Shown: positions 9,102 through 17,689 of the stretch, piece after piece
Layout: each line of letters begins with the position of its first letter
Numbering within the stretch: the stretch's first letter is position 1
Source of the DNA: Streptomyces flavochromogenes
GTDB lineage: Bacteria; Actinomycetota; Actinomycetes; Streptomycetales; Streptomycetaceae
DNA length: 64,000 nt
Assembly (NCBI RefSeq): GCF_000717595.1
Contig: NZ_JNZO01000003.1
Coordinates: forward strand, 246,264 to 310,263
Direction of reading: 5' to 3'
Notes under the pieces: generated by a model
What the model saw: the letters and a program-made list of their open reading frames with translations, nothing else
Database searches by the model: none
Told to the model about the DNA's origin: nothing
Position numbers and translations under genes: made by a program

Positions 9102-9824
9102 GTGGACCCGCAGCCGACGGCCGGAGCCGTGACCGACGCATCCAGCACCCGACCGGGTGAACCTGTGCCACCGGCCGAACCGGCCCGCGAGGAGGCTCCC
9201 GCTGCGGCGGGGGAGGCCCCCGCGGCACCCGGGGAGGCTCCCACGGCACCGGGGGAGGACCCCGCGGCGGCGGGGGAGGCCGCCGTCGGGCCTCCGCACG
9301 CGCACGCGTGGCCGACAGGCGAGGCCGTCGCGTCCCCGCACGCGCCCGCGTGGCCGGGTGGGGGGCCCGTGACGCCGCAGGGCGCCTGGGGGCCCGGCGG
9401 GCCCATGACGGCACCTCCACCGGCCCGGTCGCTCGCGCGGCGACTCCTCGCGCCCGTCGCCACGCTCGCCGGGGTGGCGGCCGCCTTCGCGTACGTCGGG
9501 ACCGTCGACCCCAACGAACCCGGGCACTACCCCGTCTGCCCCCTGCTCCGCTTCACCGGCATCTACTGCCCCGGCTGCGGCGGGCTCCGCAGCGCCCACG
9601 CCTTCGTCCACGGCGACCTCCCGGCCGCCCTCGGTGCCAACGCCCTCGCCGTCATCGGCTACGGACTCTTCGGCGTCCTCATGGTTCTCTGGCTGATTCG
9701 TGCCTTCCGCGGGGTGCCCATGCGCCTCGCGGTCTCGCCGGTCCTGTGGTGGGGGATCGGGGCCGTTCTCGCCCTCTTCACGCTGGTCCGGAACCTTCCC
9801 TTCGGCTCCGCTCTGGCCCCCTGA
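9102..9824 (+). CDS. DUF2752 membrane protein with a Pro/Ala/Glu repeat N-terminus
   Basis: The 240-residue protein ends in a DUF2752 domain: the motif [14 protein letters not shown] followed by three hydrophobic segments. The first 100 residues are low-complexity, including four tandem seven-residue units close to EAPAAAG (9192-9275), then an AWPxG-rich stretch. One hydrophobic helix precedes the CPGCG motif. DUF2752 proteins are small membrane proteins of unknown function; the paired cysteines suggest metal or thiol chemistry. GTG 9102 gives the full frame; GTG 9129 is an equally plausible start, so the N-terminus is uncertain. Confidence 0.75.
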   Translation: MDPQPTAGAVTDASSTRPGEPVPPAEPAREEAPAAAGEAPAAPGEAPTAPGEDPAAAGEAAVGPPHAHAWPTGEAVASPHAPAWPGGGPVTPQGAWGPGGPMTAPPPARSLARRLLAPVATLAGVAAAFAYVGTVDPNEPGHYPVCPLLRFTGIYCPGCGGLRSAHAFVHGDLPAALGANALAVIGYGLFGVLMVLWLIRAFRGVPMRLAVSPVLWWGIGAVLALFTLVRNLPFGSALAP

Positions 9825-9923
9825 GGGCCCCGCACGGCGCCGCGGGAACCCTCACGGGAGTCCCAGCAGATGGGACGCGACTCCGGCCGATGCGAGTCCG
9901 GGGCCGTCCTGCGGATAGGATCG

Positions 9924-9983
9924 ATGTGGCTGAACCTGGTTCATCATCACCATCACCGTCCCGGAAGGGGGCCCCTCGCGTGA
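9924..9983 (+). CDS. Candidate 19-codon leader peptide with five consecutive His codons, coupled to trpC
   Basis: A short frame starts at ATG 9924 behind a good ribosome-binding site (GGATAGGA at 9912-9919). It encodes Met-Trp-Leu-Asn-Leu-Val, then five histidines, then Arg-Pro-Gly-Arg-Gly-Pro-Leu-Ala. Its TGA (9981-9983) overlaps the trpC GTG start as GTGA, so its translation runs across the trpC ribosome-binding site. His-codon runs are classical in histidine attenuator leaders; here the run precedes a tryptophan gene. Upstream, GGAGTC (9857-9862), GACTCC and a second GAGTC could form alternative stems. Expression is not proven. Confidence 0.5.
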   Translation: MWLNLVHHHHHRPGRGPLA

Positions 9984-10789
9984 GTGTGCTCGACGAGATC
10001 ATCGAAGGCGTACGCGCCGACCTCGCAGAGCGGCAGGCGCGGGTCACCCTCGACGAGCTCAAGGAGCGCGCCGCCAAGGCGCCGCAGGCCAAGGACGGCG
10101 TCGCCGCACTGCGTGGCGACGGCGTCAAGGTGATCTGCGAGGTCAAGCGCTCCAGCCCGTCCAAGGGCGCGCTCGCCGCGATCGCCGACCCGGCCGGACT
10201 CGCCGCGGACTACGAGGCCGGCGGCGCGGCCGTCATCTCCGTCCTCACCGAGCAGCGCCGCTTCGGCGGCTCGCTCGCGGACCTGGAGGCCGTCCGGGCC
10301 AAGGTCGACATCCCGGTCCTGCGCAAGGACTTCATCGTCACCGCGTACCAGCTCTGGGAAGCGCGCGCGTACGGAGCGGATCTCGCGCTCCTCATCGTCG
10401 CCGCCCTGGAGCAGGAGGCCCTCGTCTCCCTCATCGAGCGCGCCGAGTCCATCGGGCTCACCCCGCTCGTCGAGGTCCACGACGAGGACGAGGTCGAGCG
10501 CGCCGTCGACGCGGGCGCCCGGATCATCGGCGTCAACGCGCGCAACCTGAAGACCCTCAAGGTCGACCGCTCCACCTTCGAGCGCGTCGCCCCCGAGATC
10601 CCCGCGCACATCGTCAAGATCGCCGAGTCCGGCGTCCGCGGCCCGCACGACCTCATCGCCTACGCCAACGCCGGCGCCGACGCGGTCCTGGTCGGCGAGT
10701 CGCTCGTCACCGGGCGCGACCCGAAGGCCGCCGTCGCCGACCTGGTCGCCGCAGGCGCCCACCCGGCACTCCGGCACGGCCGGAGCTGA
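9980..10789 (+). CDS. trpC: Indole-3-glycerol phosphate synthase
   Basis: TrpC closes the indole ring from CdRP. The 269-residue barrel has the family motifs [11 protein letters not shown] (catalytic Lys in the first strand), LRKDFI (catalytic Lys), GVNARNLKT and [11 protein letters not shown] 9980 is chosen because the protein then starts [19 protein letters not shown] and a GGAAGGGGG site lies 9-17 bases upstream. The short His-rich frame ends on this start codon. trpM follows after seven bases and trpB and trpA lie downstream, giving the Streptomyces trpC-trpM-trpB-trpA order. No TrpF domain is fused. Confidence 0.95.
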   Translation: MSVLDEIIEGVRADLAERQARVTLDELKERAAKAPQAKDGVAALRGDGVKVICEVKRSSPSKGALAAIADPAGLAADYEAGGAAVISVLTEQRRFGGSLADLEAVRAKVDIPVLRKDFIVTAYQLWEARAYGADLALLIVAALEQEALVSLIERAESIGLTPLVEVHDEDEVERAVDAGARIIGVNARNLKTLKVDRSTFERVAPEIPAHIVKIAESGVRGPHDLIAYANAGADAVLVGESLVTGRDPKAAVADLVAAGAHPALRHGRS

Positions 10790-10796
10790 CCGCGTC

Positions 10797-11072
10797 ATGA
10801 CCCCCGTCCGCGCCACGCCGACCGCCCTGGGCTCCGCCCCGGGCGGCCCGGTCGTGTCCGCGGACGCCTCTGGCCGACGCGGCCGGCTCCGTACGGCCGC
10901 CGCCCCCGTCTCCAAGCACGCCCCCCTGGCCCGGGGCTGCCGTCCGCGTGGCTGCCGCGCGCCCGCCCGCCGTGTCCACGGTCGCCGGGTGCGGTACGTC
11001 ATCGGCTCCGAGCCGGGCCAGGTCAACGGCATGCGATGGCGCCCGCGCCTCGCGCGCACCTCCACGAACTGA
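10797..11072 (+). CDS. trpM: TrpM-like small protein between trpC and trpB
   Basis: This basic protein of up to 91 residues sits where Streptomyces coelicolor has trpM (formerly trpX), reported as a modulator of tryptophan synthesis. The C-terminal half, with ARGCRPRGCRAPARRVHG and then RRVRYVIGSEPGQVNGMRWR, looks conserved and contains two cysteines in a CRPRGC arrangement. The first 20-35 residues are low-complexity; GTG 10854 would give 72 residues, nearer the 63 reported for S. coelicolor. It starts seven bases after trpC. I know of no enzymatic motif. The identification relies on position and the C-terminal pattern. Confidence 0.65.
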   Translation: MTPVRATPTALGSAPGGPVVSADASGRRGRLRTAAAPVSKHAPLARGCRPRGCRAPARRVHGRRVRYVIGSEPGQVNGMRWRPRLARTSTN

Positions 11073-11112
11073 CGCAGCCGCCCGCCCTCGCCGCACCGCT
11101 GCCACCCTCGCC

Positions 11113-11241
11113 CGCCTCCGCCTCTTGTGCCTGACCCGCACCCCAAGCCCGGTGCACAAGGGTGCGGGGCGGGGCGCGAGGAGCCTGGGCCCGGCAACGG
11201 GCGCCGTTCCGCTGTGCCCACCCGTTCCGCCCAGCGGAACG
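11113..11241. repeat. Intergenic repeat element, copy A, between trpM and trpB
   Basis: Positions 11113-11223 match the reverse complement of 63754-63863 closely at both ends (CGCCTCCGCC...TTGTGCCTG and GGCCCGGCAACGGGCGCCG), with a variable middle. The adjoining hairpin CGTTCCGC-CCA-GCGGAACG (11223-11241) corresponds to the one at 63893-63911. The rest of the gap to trpB (11242-11369) contains no gene that I can support. Confidence 0.75.
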
Positions 11242-11369
11242 AGTGCCCGCAACGGGATGGTCCGGCATGCCCCCGCAAAGGCGTCAGGGATGTGAGTCGT
11301 CGTGCGCATACCGTGACCATCGACCGCACGTAAAGACACGGGGCACCCCGCCCCGCGAGGAGCATCCGC

Positions 11370-12659
11370 ATGTCCAGCGAGTTCTTCATTCCCGACCTGG
11401 AGGGTCAGGTCCCCACCCCCGAGGGCTACTTCGGTGCCTACGGCGGCAAGTTCATCCCCGAGGCCCTCGTCGCCGCCGTCGACGAGGTCGCCGTCGAGTA
11501 CGACAAGGCCAAGGCCGACCCGGAGTTCTCCCGCGAGCTCAACGACCTGATGGTCGACTACACGGGCCGCCCGAGCGCCCTCACCGAGGTGCCCCGGTTC
11601 GCCGAGCACGCCGGCGGCGCCCGGATCTTCCTCAAGCGCGAGGATTTGAACCACACCGGCTCGCACAAGATCAACAACGTGCTCGGTCAGGCCCTGCTCA
11701 CCAAGCGCATGGGCAAGACCCGGGTCATCGCCGAGACCGGCGCCGGTCAGCACGGCGTGGCCACCGCCACCGCCTGCGCCCTGTTCGGCCTCGACTGCAC
11801 CATCTACATGGGCGAGGTCGACACCCAGCGCCAGGCCCTCAACGTGGCCCGGATGCGGATGCTCGGCGCCGAGGTCGTGGCCGTGAAGTCCGGCAGCCGT
11901 ACCCTCAAGGACGCCATCAACGAGGCGTTCCGCGACTGGGTCGCCAACGTGGACCGGACGCACTACCTGTTCGGCACCGTCGCGGGCCCGCACCCCTTCC
12001 CCGCCATGGTCCGCGACTTCCACCGCGTCATCGGCGTCGAGGCCCGACGCCAGATCCTGGAGCGCGCCGGCCGCCTCCCCGACGCGGCGATCGCCTGCGT
12101 CGGCGGCGGCTCCAACGCCATCGGCCTCTTCCACGCCTTCGTCCCCGACGCGGACGTCCGGCTGATCGGCTGCGAGCCCGCCGGCCACGGTGTCGAGACC
12201 GGCGAGCACGCGGCCACCCTCACCGCCGGCGAGCCCGGCATCCTGCACGGTTCGCGGTCGTACGTCCTCCAGGACGAGGAAGGCCAGATCACCGAGCCGT
12301 ACTCGATCTCGGCGGGCCTCGACTACCCGGGCATCGGCCCGGAGCACGCGTACCTGAAGGACAGCGGGCGCGGCGAGTACCGCGCCGTCACCGACGACGC
12401 CGCCATGCAGGCGCTTCGGCTGCTCTCCCGTACCGAGGGAATCATCCCGGCGATCGAGTCGGCGCACGCCCTTGCCGGGGCCCTGGAGGTCGGCAAGGAG
12501 CTCGGCAAGGACGCCCTGCTCCTGGTGAACCTCTCCGGGCGCGGCGACAAGGACATGGACACGGCCGCACGCTACTTCGGCCTCTACGAGGCCGACACCG
12601 AGGTCGCCGCCGACGCCGGGGCCGACGACACCGCGGAGATCGAGGGAGACGCCAAGTGA
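11370..12659 (+). CDS. trpB: Tryptophan synthase beta chain
   Basis: TrpB condenses indole with serine using PLP. The 429-residue protein carries the PLP lysine Lys100 in HTGSHKINN, the glycine-rich phosphate loop [14 protein letters not shown] and a C-terminal LSGRGDKD. The start ATG 11370 has a GCGAGGAG site nearby and gives the standard N-terminus followed by [13 protein letters not shown]. The C-terminus has an acidic extension after the conserved end. Its stop overlaps the trpA GTG start (GTGA), so the two subunits are made in coupled amounts. Confidence 0.97.
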   Translation: MSSEFFIPDLEGQVPTPEGYFGAYGGKFIPEALVAAVDEVAVEYDKAKADPEFSRELNDLMVDYTGRPSALTEVPRFAEHAGGARIFLKREDLNHTGSHKINNVLGQALLTKRMGKTRVIAETGAGQHGVATATACALFGLDCTIYMGEVDTQRQALNVARMRMLGAEVVAVKSGSRTLKDAINEAFRDWVANVDRTHYLFGTVAGPHPFPAMVRDFHRVIGVEARRQILERAGRLPDAAIACVGGGSNAIGLFHAFVPDADVRLIGCEPAGHGVETGEHAATLTAGEPGILHGSRSYVLQDEEGQITEPYSISAGLDYPGIGPEHAYLKDSGRGEYRAVTDDAAMQALRLLSRTEGIIPAIESAHALAGALEVGKELGKDALLLVNLSGRGDKDMDTAARYFGLYEADTEVAADAGADDTAEIEGDAK

Positions 12660-13474
12660 CCGGCAACATCCAGCTGCTCAGCGACACCCTTGCCAAGGCG
12701 AAGGCGGAGAACCGGGCCGCGCTCATCGCGTACCTCCCGGCCGGCTTCCCGACCGTCGACGGCGGCATCGCGGCGATCAAGGCGGTCTTCGACGGCGGCG
12801 CGGACGTGGTCGAGGTCGGCCTTCCGCACAGTGACCCGGTCCTCGACGGGCCGGTCATCCAGACGGCCGACGACATCGCCCTGCGCGGCGGCGTCAAGAT
12901 CGCCGACGTCATGCGGACGGTCAAGGAGGCCCACGCGGCCACCGGCAAGCCGGTCCTCGTCATGACGTACTGGAACCCGATCGACCGGTACGGCGTCGAG
13001 CGCTTCACCGAGGAGCTCGCCGCGGCCGGCGGCGCTGGCTGCATCCTGCCCGACCTGCCGGTCCAGGAGTCCGCCGTCTGGCGCGCGAACGCCGACAAGC
13101 ACGGTCTCGCGACCGTGTTCGTCGTCGCGCCCAGCAGCAAGGACGAGCGCCTCGCCACCATCACGGCGGCCGGCTCCGGTTTCGTCTACGCGGCCTCCCT
13201 CATGGGTGTCACCGGCACCCGCGAGTCGGTCGGCGAGCAGGCGGCCGACCTGGTCCGCCGTACCCGCGCCACCTCGGAGCTGCCCGTCTGCGTCGGCCTC
13301 GGCGTCTCCAACGCCACCCAGGCCAAGGAGGTCGCCGTCTTCGCCGACGGCGTCATCGTCGGCTCCGCGTTCGTGAAGCGGATCCTCGACGCCGACGGCG
13401 ACGAGACCGCGGGACTCGCCGCCGTAAGGGAACTGGCGGCCGAACTCGCCGAGGGTGTCCGGCGCGTTTCGTAA
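12656..13474 (+). CDS. trpA: Tryptophan synthase alpha chain
   Basis: TrpA cleaves indole-3-glycerol phosphate and passes indole to TrpB. The 272-residue barrel contains [12 protein letters not shown], the catalytic Glu in [17 protein letters not shown] with the catalytic Asp of [11 protein letters not shown] and the phosphate loop VGLGVSN. GTG 12656 overlaps the trpB stop. A strong hairpin follows 20 bases after the stop and closes the operon. Confidence 0.97.
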   Translation: MTGNIQLLSDTLAKAKAENRAALIAYLPAGFPTVDGGIAAIKAVFDGGADVVEVGLPHSDPVLDGPVIQTADDIALRGGVKIADVMRTVKEAHAATGKPVLVMTYWNPIDRYGVERFTEELAAAGGAGCILPDLPVQESAVWRANADKHGLATVFVVAPSSKDERLATITAAGSGFVYAASLMGVTGTRESVGEQAADLVRRTRATSELPVCVGLGVSNATQAKEVAVFADGVIVGSAFVKRILDADGDETAGLAAVRELAAELAEGVRRVS

Positions 13475-13494
13475 CCCATCCGGGTGGATCTGCG

Positions 13495-13524
13495 ACCGGG
13501 GAGGCACGCACGTGCCTCCCCGGT
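13495..13524 (+). terminator. Terminator hairpin after trpA
   Basis: A perfect inverted repeat of 14 bp (ACCGGGGAGGCACG and its complement, CA in the centre) lies between trpA and the next gene, whose start is only 14 bases downstream. It probably ends or attenuates trp transcription. Confidence 0.82.
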
Positions 13525-13537
13525 TCGTTTCCGAGGC

Positions 13538-14395
13538 GTGAGCCAGAAGAACAGTGGTGACGGTAATCGGAGTGCGCGGGAGCGTCTCCAGCAGCAGCGC
13601 GAGCGCGAGAAGGCCCGCGAGAAGCAGCGGCGGATCCTGATCGTGTCGGCGGCGGTGGTCGGCGTCCTCGGACTGGCCGCGGTCGTCGGTGTGATCGCCG
13701 CGGGCGGCGACAAGGACAGTGGATCCGACAAGGCGGGCCCGGTCGTCGCGCCGACGGGAGCGACCGAGGAGGACGGCAAGCCCGCCATTCCCACCGGGAA
13801 GTCGGACGCCCCGTCGACGCTGGCGATCTGGGAGGACTTCCGCTGCCCGGCGTGCGCCCAGTTCGAGAACGCGTTCCGGGACACCATCCACGAGCTGGAG
13901 GCCGCGGGCGCGCTCAGGACCGAGTACCACCTCGCCACCCTCATCGACGGGAACATGGGCGGCAGCGGCTCCCTGCGCGCGGCGAACGCCGCCGCGTGCG
14001 CCCAGGACGCGGGGAAGTTCACCGCGTACCACGACACGCTCTACATCAACCAGCCGCCGGAGACGGACGACGCCTTCGGGAACAACGACAAGCTGATCGA
14101 GCTGGCGGCGAAGGTGCCGGGGCTCGACACGCCCGCCTTCCGCAGCTGTGTGAACGACGGGACGCACGACACCTGGGTGGCCAAGTCGAACGAGGCCTTC
14201 CAGAACGGCGGCTTCCGCGGCACGCCGTCCGTCCTGCTCAACGGAGAATCGATCTTCCCGCAGAAGGGGAACGAGCAGATCTCCCCGGAGAACCTGAAGA
14301 AGTGGGTCGCCGAGGCCAACAAGGGCAAGAAGCCCGGCACGACTGCTCCGACGACCGCTCCGGCGGCCTCCCCGGGCTCTCCCTCGGCGGGCTGA
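13538..14395 (+). CDS. Membrane-anchored DsbA-like thioredoxin-fold protein
   Basis: The 285-residue protein has a basic, helical N-terminus (RERLQQQREREKAREKQRR), one transmembrane segment (about residues 33-55) and an extracytoplasmic thioredoxin-fold domain. The active-site motif is FRCPACAQF, a CPAC at 103-106, and the cis-proline loop is FRGTPSVLLNG. This resembles the DsbA_4/DSBA oxidoreductases of actinobacteria, which introduce or shuffle disulfides in secreted proteins. The C-terminus is a Thr/Ala/Pro tail. GTG 13538 is the first good start after the trpA hairpin. lgt, another cell-surface gene, follows. Confidence 0.87.
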   Translation: MSQKNSGDGNRSARERLQQQREREKAREKQRRILIVSAAVVGVLGLAAVVGVIAAGGDKDSGSDKAGPVVAPTGATEEDGKPAIPTGKSDAPSTLAIWEDFRCPACAQFENAFRDTIHELEAAGALRTEYHLATLIDGNMGGSGSLRAANAAACAQDAGKFTAYHDTLYINQPPETDDAFGNNDKLIELAAKVPGLDTPAFRSCVNDGTHDTWVAKSNEAFQNGGFRGTPSVLLNGESIFPQKGNEQISPENLKKWVAEANKGKKPGTTAPTTAPAASPGSPSAG

Positions 14396-14482
14396 GCCCC
14401 GCTTCCGGCCCCGGTTAGTTACCCATACGTTGCCGGGTGGGCTGCCGTCCCGCCCGCCCGGCAGGGTAGCGTCGGTCCTGCC

Positions 14483-15487
14483 ATGGACCTTGCCTACATT
14501 CCCAGCCCGTCGACCGGCGTGATCAACCTCGGACCGATCCCGCTGCGCGGCTATGCCTTCTGCATCATCATCGGTGTCTTCGTCGCCGTCTGGTACGGCA
14601 ACAAGCGGTGGATCGCCCGGGGCGGCACCGCCGGCACCGTGGCCGACATCGCCGTCTGGGCGGTGCCCTTCGGTCTCGTCGGCGGACGCCTCTACCACGT
14701 GATCACCGACTACCAGCTGTACTTCAGCGAGGGTGAGAACTGGGTCGACGCCTTCAAGATCTGGGAGGGCGGCCTCGGTATCTGGGGCGCCATCGCGCTC
14801 GGCGCGGTGGGTGCCTGGATCGGCTGCCGCCGACGGGGCATCCCGCTCCCGGCGTACGCCGACGCCATCGCTCCCGGAATCGCGTTCGCCCAGGCCATCG
14901 GCCGCTGGGGCAACTGGTTCAACCAGGAGCTGTACGGCAAGCCGACCGATCTGCCCTGGGCCCTGAAGATCACCGAGAGCGCGAACCGCGAGGCCGGGCT
15001 CTACCACCCGACCTTCCTGTACGAGTCGCTCTGGTGCATCGGCGTCGCCGTCCTCGTCATCTGGGCCGACCGCCGCTTCAGGCTCGGCCACGGGCGCGCC
15101 TTCGCGCTGTACGTCGCCGCGTACTGCGTGGGCCGGGCCTGGATCGAGTACATGCGTGTCGACGAGGCCCACCACATCCTCGGCCTGCGCCTGAACGTGT
15201 GGACCGCGATCGGTGTCTTCGTGCTCGCCGTGGTCTACATGGTGATCTCGGCGCGGATCCGCCCGGGCCGCGAGGCGATCGTCGAGCCGAAGGCCGCGAA
15301 GGACGCCGCCGACAAGGCGGCCGGGAAGACGTCCGACAGTGAGGGCGCGGAGCCCGAGGAGGCTGCCGAGGACGCCGTCACGGACACCCTCCCGGGCACC
15401 GGGAGGGACGCCGAGAGCTCCGACGGCTCCGACGGGGACGTGGACCACGGGGCCGACAACGGCGCCGGGTCCGCCGCCAAGAGCTGA
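14483..15487 (+). CDS. lgt: Prolipoprotein diacylglyceryl transferase
   Basis: Lgt transfers diacylglycerol to the cysteine of prolipoprotein signal peptides in the membrane. The 334-residue protein has about seven hydrophobic segments, the signature GRWGNWFNQELYG and the GGRLYHVITD segment near residues 73-82 that contains the key His/Arg region. Residues from about 270 form an acidic, disordered tail rich in Glu, Asp and Ser, longer than in E. coli but common in Streptomyces. A strong terminator follows. The gene is downstream of a DsbA-like protein, not clearly in its operon. Confidence 0.95.
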   Translation: MDLAYIPSPSTGVINLGPIPLRGYAFCIIIGVFVAVWYGNKRWIARGGTAGTVADIAVWAVPFGLVGGRLYHVITDYQLYFSEGENWVDAFKIWEGGLGIWGAIALGAVGAWIGCRRRGIPLPAYADAIAPGIAFAQAIGRWGNWFNQELYGKPTDLPWALKITESANREAGLYHPTFLYESLWCIGVAVLVIWADRRFRLGHGRAFALYVAAYCVGRAWIEYMRVDEAHHILGLRLNVWTAIGVFVLAVVYMVISARIRPGREAIVEPKAAKDAADKAAGKTSDSEGAEPEEAAEDAVTDTLPGTGRDAESSDGSDGDVDHGADNGAGSAAKS

Positions 15488-15504
15488 CCCCCTCCAGCCG
15501 GTCG

Positions 15505-15540
15505 AAGGGCCGTCGGGACCACGAGGTCCCGGCGGCCCTT
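15505..15540 (+). terminator. Terminator hairpin after lgt
   Basis: A 16 bp stem with one wobble pair (AAGGGCCG-T-CGGGACC with its partner) encloses an ACGA loop, starts 18 bases after the lgt stop and ends in TTT. It also separates lgt from the convergent minus-strand operon. Confidence 0.87.
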
Positions 15541-15587
15541 TCGCATGCCCGGGTACGGGAGCCGGGCTCGTCGCCCGGGTGCCTGAG

Positions 15588-16442
15588 TCAGACCGTCCGG
15601 GCCGCGAGGGCGAGGGTGCGGTGGGCCACCGCCACCACCGCCGCGTCCACGAAGCGCCCGTCCGGGAGGGCGAGGGCGCCCCGCTCGGGGACGGCGGCCG
15701 CGACGATCTCCCGCGCCGCGTCGACCTCCTCCGGGGTGGGGAGATAGGCGCGCTCGATGACCGGGAGCTGGCGGGGGTGGATGGCCGCCCGGCCGAAGAA
15801 GCCCATGGCCCGGCCCCGGGCACAGCCCGCGGCCAGCGCGTCCAGGTCGCCGATGTCGGGATGGACGGACTGGGCCGGCGGCGGGAGGGTGGCCGCGCGG
15901 GCCGCGATCACCACCCGGCCGCGCGACCAGTCCAGGCCGCAGTCCTCCCGTACCCCCAGGTCCGCGCGGAGATCGGCCTCGCCGAGCGCGATCCCGCGGA
16001 CGGCGGGGTGAGCGGTGGCGATGGCGTACGCGTGCTCCACGGCGAGGGCGTTCTCCAGGAGCGGGTAGAGCGGGAGGCCCGGGGCGAGTTCGACGAGCCG
16101 GTGGATGTCAGTGGCGTGTGTCACCTTGGGAACACGAAGACCGTGGAGGCCGGGGAGGAGGGCCAGGGTGGGAATGTCGCGCGGGGTGTGGACGCGGACG
16201 TGGACCGGGACGGGCTGCGGGTCCGCGAGCAGATCGGCCGTGGCGTCGAGGGCGTACGCCTTGCGGTGCGGGGCGACCGCGTCCTCCAGATCGACGATGA
16301 CGACGTCGGCGCCGGAGACCAGGGCCTTGCGGACCACCTCGGGGCGGTCGCCCGGGGCGTACAGCCAGGTGAGAGCGGGCGCGGAGGGCGAGCGGCGCGT
16401 CGTGCCGTTCGCGCGGGTCGGGGTCTCGCTCGTGTCGCTCAT
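15588..16442 (-). CDS. HpcH/HpaI aldolase / CitE-like C-C lyase
   Basis: The 284-residue barrel has CitE-superfamily motifs in order: WLYAPGDRPEVVRKAL, VIVDLEDAVAPHRK with the Glu-Asp metal ligands, LRVPKV, IALGEADLRADLG and GRAAIHPRQLPVIE. The family cleaves citryl-CoA, malyl-CoA or related acyl-CoA hydroxyacids, or acts as a thioesterase. It is the last gene of a seven-gene minus-strand operon and overlaps the CaiB-type gene by ATGA. The pairing of a CoA transferase with a CitE-like lyase suggests that a hydroxy-dicarboxylic acid is activated and split. The substrate is not readable here. Confidence 0.85.
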   Translation of the reverse strand: MSDTSETPTRANGTTRRSPSAPALTWLYAPGDRPEVVRKALVSGADVVIVDLEDAVAPHRKAYALDATADLLADPQPVPVHVRVHTPRDIPTLALLPGLHGLRVPKVTHATDIHRLVELAPGLPLYPLLENALAVEHAYAIATAHPAVRGIALGEADLRADLGVREDCGLDWSRGRVVIAARAATLPPPAQSVHPDIGDLDALAAGCARGRAMGFFGRAAIHPRQLPVIERAYLPTPEEVDAAREIVAAAVPERGALALPDGRFVDAAVVAVAHRTLALAARTV

Positions 16443-17689
16443 ACCGCTCCCTGCTCGCGGAGGCTGCCGATCTCGGCGGGGGTGAGGCCGAGTTCGGAGA
16501 GGACGGCGGTGGTGTCGGCGCCGTGGGGGCGGCCGGGCCAGCGGATGGCTCCGGGCGTCTCGGAGAGGCGGAAGAGGACGTTCTGCATCTTGATCGGTCC
16601 GAGTTCGGGGTCCTGCACCTCGGTGACGGTGCCGAGCGCCTGGTACTGAGGGTCGGCGACGACGTCCCGGATGTCGTAGACCGGGGCGATCGCCGCCTCG
16701 GCCTTCTCGAACGCCGCCATCGCCTCGTCCCGGGTGTGGCGGGCGATCCACGAGCCGACCGCCTCGTCGAGGACGTCCGCGTGCGCGGCCCGGCCCGTGC
16801 CGTCGGCGAACCACGGCTCGTCGATCAGATCGGGGCGCCCGACCAAAACCATGACGCGTTCGGCGATGGACTGGGCGGAGGTGGAGACGGCGACCCAGGA
16901 GCCGTCCGAGGTGCGGTACGTGTTGCGGGGGGCGTTGTTGCGCGAGCGGTTGCCCGTGCGGGGCTGGACATAGCCGAGCTGGTCGTACCAGAGGGGGTGG
17001 GGTCCGATGACCGAGAGCATCGGTTCGATGATCGCCATGTCGACGACCTGGCCGCGCCCGGTCGTGGTCCTCGCGGTGAGCGCGGTCATCACCGCGTACG
17101 CCGTGGCCAGGGCGGCGATCGAGTCGGCCAGGCCGAACGGGGGCAGGGTGGGCGGGCCCTCGGGCTCGCCGGTGATGGCGGCGAAGCCGCTCATCGCCTC
17201 GGCGAGAGTGCCGAAACCGGGGCGGTGGGCGTACGGGCCGAACTGGCCGAAGCCGGTGACCCGGGCGAGGACCAGACGCGGGTTGACGGTGGAGAGCTCC
17301 TCCCAGCCGAGACCCCAGCGTTCCAGGGTGCCGGGGCGGAAGTTCTCCACGATCACGTCGGCGTCGGCGGCGAGCGCGAGAAGGGTGTCACGGCCGCCGG
17401 GGGACGACAGATCGAGGGTGATCGCCCGCTTGTTGCGGCCGAGGACCTTCCACCAGAGACCGATGCCGTTCTTGGCGGGGCCGTGGCCGCGGGACGGGTC
17501 GGGCTTGCGGGGGTGCTCGACCTTGACGACGTCGGCGCCGAAGTCGCCGAGCATCGTCGCGGCGAGCGGGCCGGCGAAGAGGGTCGCGAGATCCAGGACG
17601 CGCAGGCCGTGGAGGGGCGCTCGGGGAGTGGGGGCGGCGGCGGACGTGGTGGGAGTGTGCGGCGTGCGGGCGTGAGGCGTGGGGGTCAT
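16439..17689 (-). CDS. CaiB/BaiF family (class III) CoA transferase
   Basis: The 416-residue protein shows the class III CoA-transferase pattern: LHGLRVLDLATLFAGPLAA, MLGDFGADVVKVEHP, GRNKRAITLDL, VIVENFRPG and RVTGFGQFGPYA. These enzymes move CoA between carboxylic acids through an acyl-enzyme intermediate. At the position of the catalytic aspartate of formyl-CoA transferase (VDxxxxDA) this protein reads VVDMAIIEPM, a glutamate. It overlaps the ribokinase-like gene upstream and the CitE-like gene downstream by four bases each. Confidence 0.87.
   Translation of the reverse strand: MTPTPHARTPHTPTTSAAAPTPRAPLHGLRVLDLATLFAGPLAATMLGDFGADVVKVEHPRKPDPSRGHGPAKNGIGLWWKVLGRNKRAITLDLSSPGGRDTLLALAADADVIVENFRPGTLERWGLGWEELSTVNPRLVLARVTGFGQFGPYAHRPGFGTLAEAMSGFAAITGEPEGPPTLPPFGLADSIAALATAYAVMTALTARTTTGRGQVVDMAIIEPMLSVIGPHPLWYDQLGYVQPRTGNRSRNNAPRNTYRTSDGSWVAVSTSAQSIAERVMVLVGRPDLIDEPWFADGTGRAAHADVLDEAVGSWIARHTRDEAMAAFEKAEAAIAPVYDIRDVVADPQYQALGTVTEVQDPELGPIKMQNVLFRLSETPGAIRWPGRPHGADTTAVLSELGLTPAEIGSLREQGAV

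Noticed and set aside
11127..11333. Small plus-strand frames in the trpM-trpB gap as alternative trpM candidates.
   Set aside because: They are translations of the intergenic repeat and show no conserved-looking segment, while 10797-11072 has the expected position and a plausible conserved C-terminus.
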